Program-made: the position numbers and the translations under genes | Notes under the pieces: generated by a model | Told to the model about the DNA's origin: nothing | The model's database searches: none | Seen by the model: only the letters and a program-made list of their open reading frames with translations | Source: Dichotomocladium elegans | Taxonomy: Eukaryota > Mucoromycota > Mucoromycetes > Mucorales > Lichtheimiaceae | DNA: 64,000 nt | Direction: 5' to 3' | NCBI GenBank assembly: GCA_025716815.1 | Contig: JAIXMN010000001.1 | Location: 1,240,001 to 1,304,000, forward strand | In this document: positions 13,469-24,356 of the stretch, piece by piece | Layout of the letters: the number at the start of each line of letters is the position of its first letter | Position numbering within the stretch: position 1 is the stretch's first letter

Positions 13469-13877
13469 AAATTGCAAGTGATCTTCTCTGCCCTTCCGCA
13501 TTTGTATTTGTTTTCCTCCCTTTTTTCTCCTACTTAGACATGTTGCCGCAAATAAGAACACGCAGTTTTGCAGGTGACCCATTTTTTCATGTCCGATGGA
13601 GTAGTACCTGCAGTCACCAGGGCTAAGGCATGCAGTAGACTTTATTGAACACTCTGTCTAGCATGCAAGTCAAGCACACATACGCATATTGATGTACTCT
13701 AACCATGGTGGGCGTGGGAGGGTGTGATGATGATGATAGGCGCAGCTTGTTAGAAAGGAGGGGGTATATACAAGATTTTCGTATTCCCCTAACAACCGAG
13801 AAGGTGATATTTAAACCAATTAAACATCTTTCTCCTACTTTACGCTTCTATCTCCTCGCTCTTGACAACCACTTCTG
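13469..13877. other. Intergenic, promoter of the defensin-like gene
   Basis: About 400 bp between PEX6 and the small peptide gene. It contains PEX6 3' sequence, a TATA-like box at 13765, and a pyrimidine-rich leader (13829-13877) just before the peptide ATG. Nothing else is seen. Confidence 0.5.
13765..13770 (+). promoter_or_regulatory. TATA-like box upstream of defensin-like gene
   Basis: A TATATA hexamer lies in the run GGGGTATATACAAG, 108 bp before the ATG at 13878. A C/T-rich stretch follows, as at many fungal transcription starts. Its use as the promoter is inferred from position only. Confidence 0.4.
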
Positions 13878-14057
13878 ATGTTGAAACAAACGCTATCATT
13901 GTTCTGTGTCTTTGCTTTGGCAACTATCGCCTCTGCCCATAGTACCGTCAAATGCGGAGAAGACCATAACGCCGGCTGCGAAAAGCATTGCTTCGATTTA
14001 GGCTATGCACAACCAGGAAAATGCAACCAAGGTGGTTTCTGTGTGTGTTTCGAGTGA
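13878..14057 (+). CDS. Small secreted cysteine-rich peptide, defensin-like (CS-alpha-beta pattern)
   Basis: A 59-residue intact ORF. Residues 1-20 (MLKQTLSLFCVFALATIASA) look like a classic signal peptide with a cleavage site after an ASA motif. The mature part of about 39 residues has six cysteines at 26, 34, 38, 49, 55 and 57, spaced C-x7-C-x3-C-x10-C-x5-C-x-C. This matches the cysteine-stabilised alpha-beta fold (C...CxxxC...C...CxC). GKC at 47-49 followed by CVC fits the gamma-core motif GXC...C of antimicrobial defensins. Secretion and antimicrobial activity are inferred; alternatives are a toxin-like channel blocker or a signalling peptide of the same fold. The gene is a single exon; a GTACGT...TACGTAG pair just downstream could be a 3'-UTR intron. 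It sits alone, 410 bp after PEX6. Confidence 0.72.
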   Translation: MLKQTLSLFCVFALATIASAHSTVKCGEDHNAGCEKHCFDLGYAQPGKCNQGGFCVCFE

Positions 14058-14250
14058 TCAAGGTACGTCGTTGTTCGTTTGATGTACTGAGCTGATGAAC
14101 TCAATTCTGCTTGTCTCTGTATGTGACCATATACGTAGAATCAAGCCCCCATCCTCAATCCAGACAGAAACCCCATTTACGAGGGATGAGATATCCTGTT
14201 GATGTTCATAAAAGCTTAACCATAGTTTTATGAGATGTTGAGTTACAAAT

Positions 14251-14284
14251 TGTGTGCATGTGTGTATGTGTGTGTGTGTGTGTT
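14251..14284. repeat. (TG)n microsatellite
   Basis: An interrupted TG repeat lies between the defensin-like gene and the end of the acidic-protein gene. It is simple sequence with no other visible role. Confidence 0.8.
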
Positions 14285-14346
14285 TGTATAGAATATTTAC
14301 AAATGGTTCATCAATGTTGCCCGAAAACTGTTGCAGGGTATCATCG

Positions 14347-15476
14347 TCAGTAAAAATTGTCGCCAGTACTGCTGTTATTCCCCTCGTCTGATGCTTCCCA
14401 AGTATAGGAGGTGGTCTCGTCATTGGCATCTTCATAGCTGAGACTATATTCAGGCGTTGATTCCATCCCTTCCAATGTTGAAGACGTCAGCTCCCGGGTT
14501 AAATCCGGCGTCGACGATGCCGATGATTTTTCTAATTTGATGCTCTCGATCTCTGCTTCTTGATTCTGCTCTTCTTCCGCTACTATTTGGTATAGGTCTT
14601 CTTCCTCATATTTCACTTCTTGCATATCGTTGTCCGTAATCATGCTGTCATCGTCATTATGATCTTCCATATCATCCACTACGGACGTCTCCTTTTCGAT
14701 ACGCTCATACGAATCTTGATCCAAAGATTGATTCTCCAAAATATGTAACATGATCGAACTCACAAAACTATCAGTAGCGTCATAGGCGGTGCGGCCGAAC
14801 AGTGTGTTTGCGATGCTGATGGATCCTTGTATCTGCTGACAATCATGCTGCATCATATTATCATCTTCGTTGGCACTCGTCTGTTTCTCTTGACTGACTG
14901 GGTTCTGCTCTTCTCCTACCCCTTCCTCTTCTTCCATGGGTTCGTTTATCACGTTCTCGTCCTCGTCAGCACTTCCCGTGATTTCTTCCACATCAGCAGC
15001 CTCGCTCATCGACCGAGCTCCCACAGCCGAATTCTCCACAGCAATACCGTCCATCGGATGTGTTCCGACACTAGCGAAGCGGCTCATAGATGTAGGTCTG
15101 GTTGTTTCAGACCATGTTGCGGTCGTGGCATCTGCCGTGTCCGTATCTTCATCGCTTTCCGAATCGGTCCCTGATGATGAGGACGAGGACGAGGACGAAG
15201 ATCCTGCATCTATTATTCCTTCGTATCTTAGTTCATGTTCAAGCCGATAGATCAAAGTAGATACACACCACCATCATCAGTTTCACTCAGTTCGTCTTCT
15301 GATGAACCAAAACCATCCAGCAGATCGTCAATTTCACGCGACAATGTGTCATGATTCCCCGGCGAAAATGGTGATCCACCGTTCTCGTGATTATCTGTAA
15401 TTGGCAAAGTCTCCTGTGCTATCGAGCCATTGGGCATATTGTCTTGAGTCCCCACCCCTTTGATCAAAGATGGCAT
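14347..15476 (-). CDS. Hypothetical acidic, Ser/Glu/Asp-rich protein
   Basis: I do not recognise a family. The first ATG (15474-15476) gives MPSLIKGVGTQDN; upstream in-frame codons begin only with TTG. Exon 1 includes SREIDDLLDGFGSSEDELSE. A short intron of about 40 bp (GTGTATC...ACTAAG, about 15230-15270) probably joins it to the second exon, because the frame otherwise meets a stop. The rest, about 290 residues, begins with a run of ten serines and is strongly acidic, with patches such as EEITGSADEDENV, PMEEEEGVGEE and DDMEDHNDDDSMI, and IANTLFGRTAYDA as the least biased segment. It is predicted to be largely disordered and may be nuclear. The stop TGA is at 14347-14349. The long uninterrupted frame supports a real gene. 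Confidence 0.6.
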
Positions 15477-15649
15477 GTACGATGATCTTTTTTCCCTCAA
15501 GAAAAAGAAAAGAAAAAATTGCTGCGCTTGAATGAGGCAAAAGCTGTATCGTCTATTTTTTGACTTTTAAAAAAAAAATATACAAAAGAACAAGAGCAAA
15601 GAACGGGATGACTATGTTATCGAGAGGGGGAGTACTGATTAAAAAGAGT

Positions 15650-17893
15650 CTATAAATTGTTCTTGCGGCAGCAAGAAGAGGATTCAGCATACGCGCTTTT
15701 GGTGGACGCTTTATCCGACGCAGGAATGTCAATACCAGGATTGCCCTTGAAGAAGTTGGCAGGTTTGAGCATCCAACCAACGGTCTCGACGGGCATGATG
15801 GGGAAGTCCTCAACACGGGGAATATGAGTAAGGCCAAAGGTGAGCCAACACACAATATCCTTATTACGCACGTCCTTGGGTTCTTTGATCCACTGGGGAA
15901 TGCCAAGATGATCGTTCGGATCGCTCTGATAGCAGTAAAAGCCACCCGGGAATTGCTGTTCAGCGTCGTAAGGGGTGACCCACAAGGTCTTGGTAGCAAA
16001 GATCGCGCGTTCATAAGCGATTGAGCCGGGTTTGGGAAGCATGGCTGGCGTGCCACGGGGCATGATCTTGAAGCCCACAGGGGTTTTGGCCCAAGGATGG
16101 ATCTTGTTCTCGTTGATGATCTTCCAGAAACGGCTGGTTTCGTATTTGGGAATGCATTGCGCTTCGTCGGTGTTGTTGAACACCTTGGTGATGGGATAAA
16201 AGGAGTTACCCACTTTGTTGTTGGGGTGGCCTACAGGAAGATCCGAGGCAACCACATCCACCTCCGCAACAGAATTATCGCGCCCGTCAATCATTGGGTC
16301 AATGCGCATACAGAACAGGTGCTGGTGATGCTGAGCATCAACTTGGGGAGCGACGATGGTGCCATACGGTGCTGCAGCCTTTATTTCGCAATAAGAATGA
16401 GTCTTTTTATCAGCGCATCCGTCATTAACCCCAGCTATTTACCTCGTCCTCAGCAAGAACCTGCGTATTCAGCTCGCCTGTTGCCTTTACTTCGTACTCA
16501 ATAGTACCATCCTGATAGAAATAGTAATACAGACCGTAGTCATAATTACCAGCTATGTTATACCAATAATGAAGATGATATAATTGAGAATCAAACAGAG
16601 ACCACCAGATACTCCAACTTAACGCCCTCCATTTCCCACCCATTCGTTCTCACCTGTGACAATGTGCGAGATAACAAGTCGGCGGGACCGTGCCGAGTGA
16701 GCTTTGCCAGTACGGTAATCGGTATGCTTGAAGAGAAGACCCACGTCTTCCTCATGGATGCAAATGGCCTTGGGAATATGCCACGGAGTACCATCGATAC
16801 CGCAAAGCACACCATCCATGTAGTAGATCTTGCCAACACAATCACAACCTAATTCGAGCGAGTTGCTCAACTGGCCCAGACCATACTCTCCAACGTCAAA
16901 GGCCATCTTGTGGTTATAGGGCTCGTACGGGTTCGCATAAGGAACCACCATCTCAGCAAGGGACATGCGATAGAGCACAGGTCGGGCAGTGCCGTCCATG
17001 TCTCGGTAGTTCAAGTTCTGGATCACCAAGCCTTCACGGTAGTTGAAGGAGATGTGCATGTTCCACTTTTGCCAGTCCAGCTGCTGGTCTCGGATGCTGA
17101 AACTGACACCTTGAGGTTGGACAATCTGGATAGGCTTGATATCCTTCCGCAAGTTATCTTCACCAAGATGCTCCGGCAGAAAGTGATGGTTCTCCCGGGG
17201 GATCACAGGGCGCTCAAATTTGCTGTTTCGACGCTTGGAAATGATAATGTCAATCACACGCTTCTCATTGATGTCTATTTGATTATCAGCTCGTTACTCC
17301 ATGAAAGTCCAGTATGCGATCTTCTCCTGTTGTATTTTCTTACCGTAGAGAGGATTGAAGTCAAGAGGATGGGCGTACTGGTTGTCGTCAGGTGAGGTGC
17401 GCATATACAAAAGGGCCTGGACGAGTCGTTTGCCCTTAATTTGGTGATAACCCACGCCCCATGTATCTGCGAAGACCATTGACATGTCCGTAATACCAAG
17501 AATGCGGCATTGGTCGATGACGCGTGGATCTTCTTTCATAATCTTTTCGGCTTCTAGCATCTCAAAGGGGTGCATGGTGGGCTGGACACCTTCAATCTTC
17601 TTCCAGCTGGTGACAGCTTCCTTGGTAAGATTGACTGTCATTTCATGTACCAAACCTGAGGGACGGTCTATCAGGACCACAAAGGCTTCGCGATCAATTG
17701 CTGTTGGCTTCGGGACCGAGGATGGTGCCCAGCCGAGATATGCCATCATGATATCCTTGGGAGGTTCTTTGAGCACCATTGAATTGAAGACATAGGTTTC
17801 GCTGCTACCGCGCTCCCTTCTAATGATTTCCGCCGTGCGCCGTATTTCTTCAGCAGAAAGATTGTTCAAAGGATGAGGGGCTGTGGGAGACAT
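15650..17893 (-). CDS. Copper amine oxidase
   Basis: Oxidises primary amines to aldehyde, ammonia and H2O2 using copper and topaquinone, so it can supply nitrogen from amines. Four exons (17893-17344, 17274-16654, 16552-16443, 16378-15650) sum to 669 residues, the usual fungal size. The start MSPTAPHPLNNLSAEEIRRT is followed by N2/N3 domains. The topaquinone site is the first Tyr of NYDY in IVTAGNYDYGLYYY; exon 2 ends at ...IVT plus one base and exon 3 begins just before GNYDY, so an intron sits three residues from the cofactor tyrosine. Copper ligands are seen as QHHQHLF (His-x-His) and GLTHIPRVEDFPIMPVE. YMDGVLCGIDGTPW precedes the cofactor, where the catalytic Asp is expected. The C-terminus ends in KNNL, not a clear peroxisomal PTS1, and no signal peptide is evident. 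Confidence 0.95.
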
Positions 17894-20884
17894 GGCAATT
17901 GGAATGTAATGACAAGGAAAGACTTTGGTGGGAAATATCCTACTTCTCGCAGGACCTTTATATGCACTCAGGTGCTGGTTCTTATCACCTGGAATATAGA
18001 GCAACGCTAATCGGCTTTACTGATATAAATTCTATTCCCGCTGCCGTTTGAGGGGAGAGGAGCACCCAAATGCGCTGCAGTAACATACCCCAACAATATA
18101 TACCGTCGGCTTGCTATATGCTTCCTTTATACCGAAATTGTGCTGAACTTTTACGTTCTCATCTGCAGCGAGCTAGTTATTCTTATGCATACACCCCCCC
18201 ACACACACACACCACCAACGGGCTAGAGATAGGGAATGAGAAAAGAATGTACAATTTTCCGTACTTTGCAAATGAGCGAATCAGGGCTGATCCTGAAGCG
18301 ATTTCCGTAGCTCCGTTGCTGGTGTCATCTGCCTAAAATTAGCCGATACACAAGCAAATCTCTGATAATAAAAGGAAAGTTCTTATTCCGCTGGACAGTA
18401 CACGGTGGTCGGATACAAACAATTGACTGATTCTGGTTCCTTGGGATCGTCTTCTTCGTTAGGGTCATAGTGGAGATTTTTACTCTCAAGAAAGCCAGTT
18501 CTCTGGGAAACATGTACTCGTCCGGAGACTTCTATTTGTAGTCAAAAAAATCAGTATTCTTTCTATAAGGTTATAGCTGGAATGCCTCTGCTTGCTGATT
18601 TCCGAGGGGGGTCGGATTTCGTGTAACGATGAAGATTGCTGCCAATGACTTATGATCGAGCGACGCGCTGACAGAACACGAGCAGTTTTTTAATCAGAAT
18701 TGGTTTGACATATCAAAGCAACGCCAGGAACGAAGATATACAATACTAAATGCGATTTATTGAATAGCTATGACCTACCTTTACTGCTTTAAAAACAACG
18801 TTCCACACACGAAAGATGTCACACGATATGATAAAGCCATAATTTTTTTTATCTCTACTCTCCGTGGGATTCCCGATCGACAGAGATGGAAGAGTCGGCA
18901 TATGCAACGGAAGAAAGTTATCCGATATCGCTTCAATGCAGGATATAGGGGTTGCTTTATCATTTACGGCGATGCCTATGGCAATAGTGATATCCTCCAG
19001 TGACCTTCGATGGATTTGTACAATCTTGTATTCCTTAGTTTTTCCTTAGAGGACGACGAAAAGGTAGTTATCCCATTTATCGGACAGATATCCACTCTTC
19101 TCCTCTCCTCTTCATTCCCTTATGTATGTACTTTATTTCCAAATAAATTTTGTATACAATATGAACTACTAATGTCATTTAGAATACAGAAAGAATGTCG
19201 CATAACATTATACAAAATTGTCGTTCGTCAACAGAAAACATTAAACCATCTTCCCTCCATTTTGACTTACCAACCTGGCTCACGCCAGGCGTATCCCGGT
19301 GTGCACATAGCGATAACCATGACGGAAGATTGGTGGTAGGTCAGGAGCAGTGGCAAGATCAAGGACGCGTAACCCCAGAAGCAACGGTAAGAGCACACCA
19401 GAAGCAGCGGCGACGGGACGGCAGAGGCGAAGCACGAGTGAACGCCAGAAGCAACGACAGGGGCACAAAACTGGCGAAAGGCATCGGCAAAATTACACCA
19501 GGTGAGCTCAAGGAAAAGGAAACGACGGCAAAGAAAGAGAGCACCTAGGGTGGAAGCAAATACAGGGACATGCGCAGGCAAGGCAAGAAGCAAAAAAAAA
19601 GAGGGGAAGACCCTGTCTGAATGCAGCCAAATCGCGGCCCTGCCCGATGATTCAAATCCGTTTTGACCTCTCTTTCATGGCTCATCGAGTACGGGCACGA
19701 TTGGTCAATCTACAGAGGACAGAAAGTGTTAGATTCGATATAAAATTCTATCGCCGTGCATGCGACATTTGCTTTGTAATCACGCGTAAAGATTTATGGG
19801 CAAACGCGACTTTTATTTTTGTGATCTTGCGACTTCAGAACTGCTAGGACAAGGCTTCATTTGTAATAGCCAAAATTCTATATCCCAAGTTTATTGTACT
19901 GGGGCGCAGCAAAGCGAGAAGCCCGCATCAACTGTGGTTACAGTTCTGCCTCTTTGAAGGAGAATATTTCGAGGTTCCTTGATACGATTTCCCCGCTTGA
20001 TTCAAACACACTATGATTAGGGTATTTCAAGGAAGGGCTTGGCGATATATTGAAGCATACGCAAACGGTAAAACGACACCAGAAGCCATAGATATCGTCA
20101 AGTTCTCTGCCAGAAAATATAAGTCACATCGTCGCATTGGAGTTCACGACTGTGGTATTCTCCCAATATGGGATCAAGGTTTAGGCGATTACAAATGAAA
20201 CGCACCATAGTACCATCAGCCGTCGCATAACTGTAACGTTGTTCAGAAGGACTTTACAGCAAAGCTATCCAGTATAACCTCGAAATAGGTCATACTTGCC
20301 GGGAATATCCTAACTATAATGTCGGATTACACATGAGAACAACCCAGCCCATAGCGCTCGATACCATCTCGAGATATTAACCTCGCCAAACCAGATGGAA
20401 CAACACATGCGTCCATGTTTTATCATCATTTGGCTCTAGGAAGTATGAGCACACTCTGAAAAGCATTGCCTTTGTAACCTAACGTACTGTATGGACGATG
20501 CTGGGCAAGCTAGGAGCATTATACGGGGAAATGTAGATCTCTTTGCACGCACTGGCCAAATGAGATCGACTACAGCAGTTATCATATATGACCTCCCACA
20601 CAATACAAACCATCGCTCTAGCCCCAGCCATGTGGGAAGCTTCATCCGGGCGGGGGTGATTCTTGCAGGCACTGGTCATTGCGATCACGAGTTAGAGGAA
20701 GGGCCAAAGTACTTTGTACTGGCTCCTGGAAATAATGACACGGCTTCCCTTTCCTTCCTGGATTAAGCTCTCACAAATCCCGTATTCTCGTAAAGTACCC
20801 TTCCTCATGTGTGTCCCATCACAATAGCACAATTATTACCACAAAGTATTTTCTGGTTTATTTTAATTCACAAGTACACGCATC
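17894..20884. other. Gene-poor region with repeat copy A
   Basis: Three kilobases between the amine oxidase start and the eL21 3' end. They include the amine oxidase promoter, a short (CA)n run near 18195-18212, and dispersed repeat copy A from about 19195. The remaining frames are short and unrecognised; the longest plus-strand frame near 20491-20766 shows no family features. Confidence 0.45.
19195..20210. repeat. Dispersed repeat, copy A (homologous to copy B at about 40332)
   Basis: Aligned by eye with 40332-40990 in the same orientation. Shared blocks include CGGTGTGCACATAGCGATAA / CAGGTGTGCACATGACGATAA, the poly-A-containing GAAGCAAAAAAAAA, ATCCGTTTTGACCT, GTACGGGCACGATTGGTCAA / GTACGGGTACGATTAGTCAA, TTAGATTCGATATAAA and TTTGCTTTGTAATCACGCGT. 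Similarity is strong to about 19805 and weaker to about 20210. Between the blocks, copy A carries extra imperfect direct repeats based on CCAGAAGCAACG / CAGAAGCAGCGG (19375-19470). No open reading frame with known domains and no clear terminal repeats are visible, so the element type is unknown; a non-autonomous transposon or decayed element is possible. Confidence 0.7.
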
Positions 20885-21592
20885 TTACAAGAGAGTCTCG
20901 TAGGGGACAGGGGCAATGGTCTGGGGAATGTTACCCTTGGTGGAGACATGGCGGGCACCACGGGGCTGGGCAGGGATGCGCTTGGTGTTAACGTAGACTA
21001 TCGTACAGCAAAGCAAATGATTAAACTACGTTCCTGTACATCCATATCTCCTCAATTATATCTTACCACCAGCAGCCTTAGCAGCAGCCTTCTTGGCAGC
21101 GTTCTCCTTGACACGTTCCAAGAACTCCTGACGGCACTTGGAGTGCTTGATGTGCTCAATGCGGATGTTAACGCGCTTCTCAATGTAGCGGTTGCCAACA
21201 CGCTTGTTGACGATCACACCAACAGCAGACTTGGTGACGTTGTAGACGACACCAGTGCGACTGAGAAAGACAAGTGATTTAGAATCAAAATACATAGAGC
21301 AAATAATGTCCTCCAGCCTCTCTATACGTATATCACGTACCCATGGTAGAACTTATGGGGCATACCCTTCTGGACAGCAGCGTTGGCCTTAATGTCGACG
21401 ATGTCACCGACCTTGTAGGTCTTCAAGTAAGTCGACAAAGGAATAGCGCCATGCTCGCGGAAGTTGCGAGAGAACATGTGGCGGGTGCGAGCGCGAACTG
21501 TATATTAAGAAAGAAACATATCGCAATTGGCGTGTGTTCTCGGGAAACAGTTGCTGATTATTCGAATACTTACGACCGAAAGAGTGCGGCAT
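20885..21592 (-). CDS. RPL21: Large ribosomal subunit protein eL21 (Rpl21)
   Basis: Cytosolic 60S ribosomal protein. The first coding exon (21592-21574) is only 19 nt and encodes MPHSFG plus one base; its GTAAG donor follows. The next exon restores [17 protein letters not shown], then [19 protein letters not shown] and PHKFYHG. A further exon (about 21260-21068) gives [20 protein letters not shown] and [20 protein letters not shown] followed by an Ala/Lys-rich stretch. The last exon ends [12 protein letters not shown] ... [10 protein letters not shown], the usual eL21 C-terminus, with its stop at 20885-20887. All parts match fungal eL21 closely. The region above 21593 probably carries the promoter and a 5'-UTR intron, as is common in ribosomal protein genes. 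Confidence 0.94.
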
Positions 21593-22695
21593 ACTACAAG
21601 GGCCGATCACGATCGATGAGATCAGAAAATGTCAGTTGTGAAACTTTCATCGTGCCATCTGCGGTGCACACGGGACGTTATCATGCCGTAGTTCCGGGTC
21701 CCCCGTACCTGTCAAAATAAACGCTGCTGTAAGAACAGGAAAGAGGAGGAACTCTTCAATAGGCTTTCTGCTCGCCTTTTGATGAAAATTTTTTTTGCTC
21801 TTGTTCGGGGTGTGAAATTAGCAGTGCGAAGCGCTGGCAACAATAGACCAAGCAGGTGGACTTATTCTCTGTTCACTCTTTCGCCTGCTTAAATGATATG
21901 AAGCAAGTTTCTATCAGTACTGTTCTACTTGGAGACCGATAGTTTCCAACTTCTTGTTACCTTATACACTAACCTTACCTATTCTTTCAGCACATGCACA
22001 CTTTCAGTGCTATCTCACCAAGGTTCTTCAGTACTAACAGAATCCACATTAAAGCAAATTATATTAAGTTTCCCTCGCGGTTATCTGTTGGTGTAGCTCA
22101 TTTAGCTTGTTCGTCGTTTTTGCTTCCAATTGGACTTGAGATTTCAATGTGTGTATCTCTCCTTTCCTCAAACCTCGAAATGTACGGTTTATAAGAAATA
22201 TTCTCGTGTAGAAAGAACTAGTAAATATACTTTTTGGTATTGCCATTAAATTCCAGGAAAGGAGAAGAACGACATGCTGAAGCTTGAATTACACAAAATC
22301 ATGTATAGGGTGAAAAGGATAAATACGTCCAATCTCAGGTTATTTGAAATCATGTACACTACAGACATCGCAGGCGATATTCTATAACTGCTTCATCTTG
22401 GCCATATTTCGCGAGCTTTCTGATCGACCGCCGCCGGAAAAGTAGGATGTCGTAAATCCATCAAAATCGCTGCTTGTAGCGTATGTGCAGTAGTCTGTTG
22501 CATCTTTACGAGATGGTCCATCCAGCAGGGTGTCGTTTGGTCTTGTTTGAAGGAACGAATCCAGGATCAAATAAGTTGGTTTTGAGGCCCCTCTCCTTGA
22601 ACCCGCACTGGCCAAGCTCTGCTTATTTACAGAACTCAGCGCCGGTCGATCCCTTGTGCCCATCGAAGATGGCCATGTATTCCCTCCTCTCTGGA
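21593..22695. other. Intergenic, eL21 promoter; unrecognised minus-strand frame
   Basis: Contains the eL21 promoter side. A minus-strand frame at 22382-22732 (116 codons, starting MAGSFLGPPICIIQ, Ser/Arg-rich) is open but overlaps the SDR remnant and matches no family I know. I would not call it a gene without transcripts. Confidence 0.35.
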
Positions 22696-22881
22696 TTATG
22701 CATATTGGAGGACCCAAAAAGGATCCGGCCACGTTGCTGCATCGTGGACAATGGAAGAAGCATCATATTCAATTGTCGCCATTACTACACCAGCGTCGTT
22801 GATGAGTACTTCCATCTGGAAGCCGAATGCTTTGAGCTTATTGACAGATTTGCGAACCGAGTTCAGATCCTCAAGATCTAG
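22696..22881 (-). pseudogene. Short-chain dehydrogenase/reductase fragment
   Basis: The minus strand reads LDLEDLNSVRKSVNKLKAFG followed by EVLINDAGVVMATIEYDAS, the middle of a classical SDR Rossmann fold including the NAG-like motif (here NDAG). A TAG stop lies just upstream in the same frame, the nucleotide-binding TGxxxGxG part is absent, and the frame turns to unrelated sequence (WPDPFWVLQYA) before a stop at 22696. It shares the unusual AG-x-VV-AT-x-EY string with the plus-strand SDR at 23452, so the two are probably relatives lying head to head. It is most likely a decayed copy. Confidence 0.6.
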
Positions 22882-23451
22882 TCGATAGCATGGATCCGGA
22901 GTGACTCGTTATTAAACATTTCGTCCGGTAAGAGCAACTACTGTATATGGCCTTTCACCACCAAATAACTTTAGAAAATATTTATGCTCATGGAATTTGC
23001 ACATACCTTGTGACCTCATAATTCTAAAAGAGGCATATTGTGGCACCTATTTTGAAGCACATCTTCTACAATGGTAAACAATGTAGCATCCTTACTAATA
23101 TTCCATTCCTTCCTTTTCCAACCCAGCGTGATAGTACTCGGTCCGGAATAGTTTATCATGATCAAAGTAAGTGCGACAAAGAACATTCTTTTGTTCCTCT
23201 GCATCATCCAAGGCCTATATTGCCGGCTAATATGCAGTAATCGATGATAAAGATCGGACACTCTTTTTTCATCTCACGTGCTCCATGGCTTTCTATAATA
23301 CTCCAACAGATCGGCGGGTAAGGTGCATTTCGTTTGTAACCGCCAATTTTTTCCCGGACTTTTGAAGCTTGTTAGGGAAACTTGGAATAACGATATTGAA
23401 AAAACTGACATCCAACAATAATGTTTTCTAAAGCTCCTTAGAATAGGAAAC

Positions 23452-24356
23452 ATGCCTCCCAAAACGGTCTTGATCACCGGTGGCTCGAGCGGCATCGGAA
23501 AGTTCACTGCAGAAATGTTCTTGTCTAAAGGCGACATAGTCTTGTTCACCGGATGGTCTGAGAGTGGCCTGAAGTCAGCGTCCGAGTGGATCACGGCTGG
23601 TCTTCCAAAGGTTGCGACCAATTTTCACGGCATGGTACTTGACCTCGAAGATTCTGACTCGACGGACATGGCTGCTAACAAATTCAAGGGTGCTAAATCT
23701 CCCCAGACTGGACGTGCTTATTAGCAATGCAGGGCGAGTGGTTGCAACAGTAGAATACACCACGGTAACCAAATCGCCTGAAAAAGACTATCTTTGCCAG
23801 CGCAATCAGGCCGCAGTACCTTACCCTCAGCTCCTTCCATGTGACACGGAATACATGCTCTTTATCATATCATCTCCCTATGAGAACGCAGACCTCAGCA
23901 AACGGGTTCTCATCGAGCAACTTCTTGCCAAAGCACGATTACTATGGTCACTAGGATTATAACGGGTATGCCTTTTACCGGCTCAGCAAATTGGTGCAGT
24001 TCTTGCTCACATTGCTTCTTTCCGAGCAGGTCCAAGACCAGAACATTAAGGCAAACTTGATGTGTCCCGGATTTGTCCCATGGATATCTCTCGCCCGGGA
24101 GTCGTCCGTGGCAAGATTCCTTTTGCGTGCAAGACGCTTTATCAATGGTATCGACCTAGCGGAAGCGCAAAGCACCGCAAACTACTACAAGGTTATCACG
24201 AATACCAACCTAAACGATGTGAGGTGGCTTATCTCCGGGAAGGAGAACTAAGTGATCCCACCGATCAAGCAAAAGGACAAAGGGAAAGCGAGGCATTTCT
24301 GGAACCTCGCTTGTGACATTTGCCTTATTCCCGAGCACAAGTACAAACATGCTTGA
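23452..24356 (+). pseudogene. Decayed short-chain dehydrogenase/reductase gene
   Basis: Starts well: MPPKTVLITGGSSGIGKFTA has the TGxxxGIG nucleotide-binding motif, and HGMVLDLEDSDSTDM follows. The frame then shifts near 23690, and LDVLISNAGRVVATVEYTTV continues in another frame. Around 23870-23960 the sequence is unlike the family and meets a stop. The active-site motif YRLSK appears at about 23970, then NIKANLMCPGFVPWISLAR. An in-frame TAA at 24249 interrupts it, yet family-like sequence (KQKDKGKARHFWNLACDIC) runs on to a TGA at 24354. A frameshift plus two in-frame stops point to a pseudogene. Unusual splicing could rescue part of it, but no good intron removes the TAA. Confidence 0.65.

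Noticed and set aside
16097..17395. Plus-strand frames of 135 and 161 codons
   Set aside because: They are antisense to copper amine oxidase exons, including the catalytic region.
22064..22140. tRNA-like string (GGTGTAGCTCA) near 22090
   Set aside because: It resembles a D-arm only; no acceptor stem, anticodon arm or T-loop could be paired around it.
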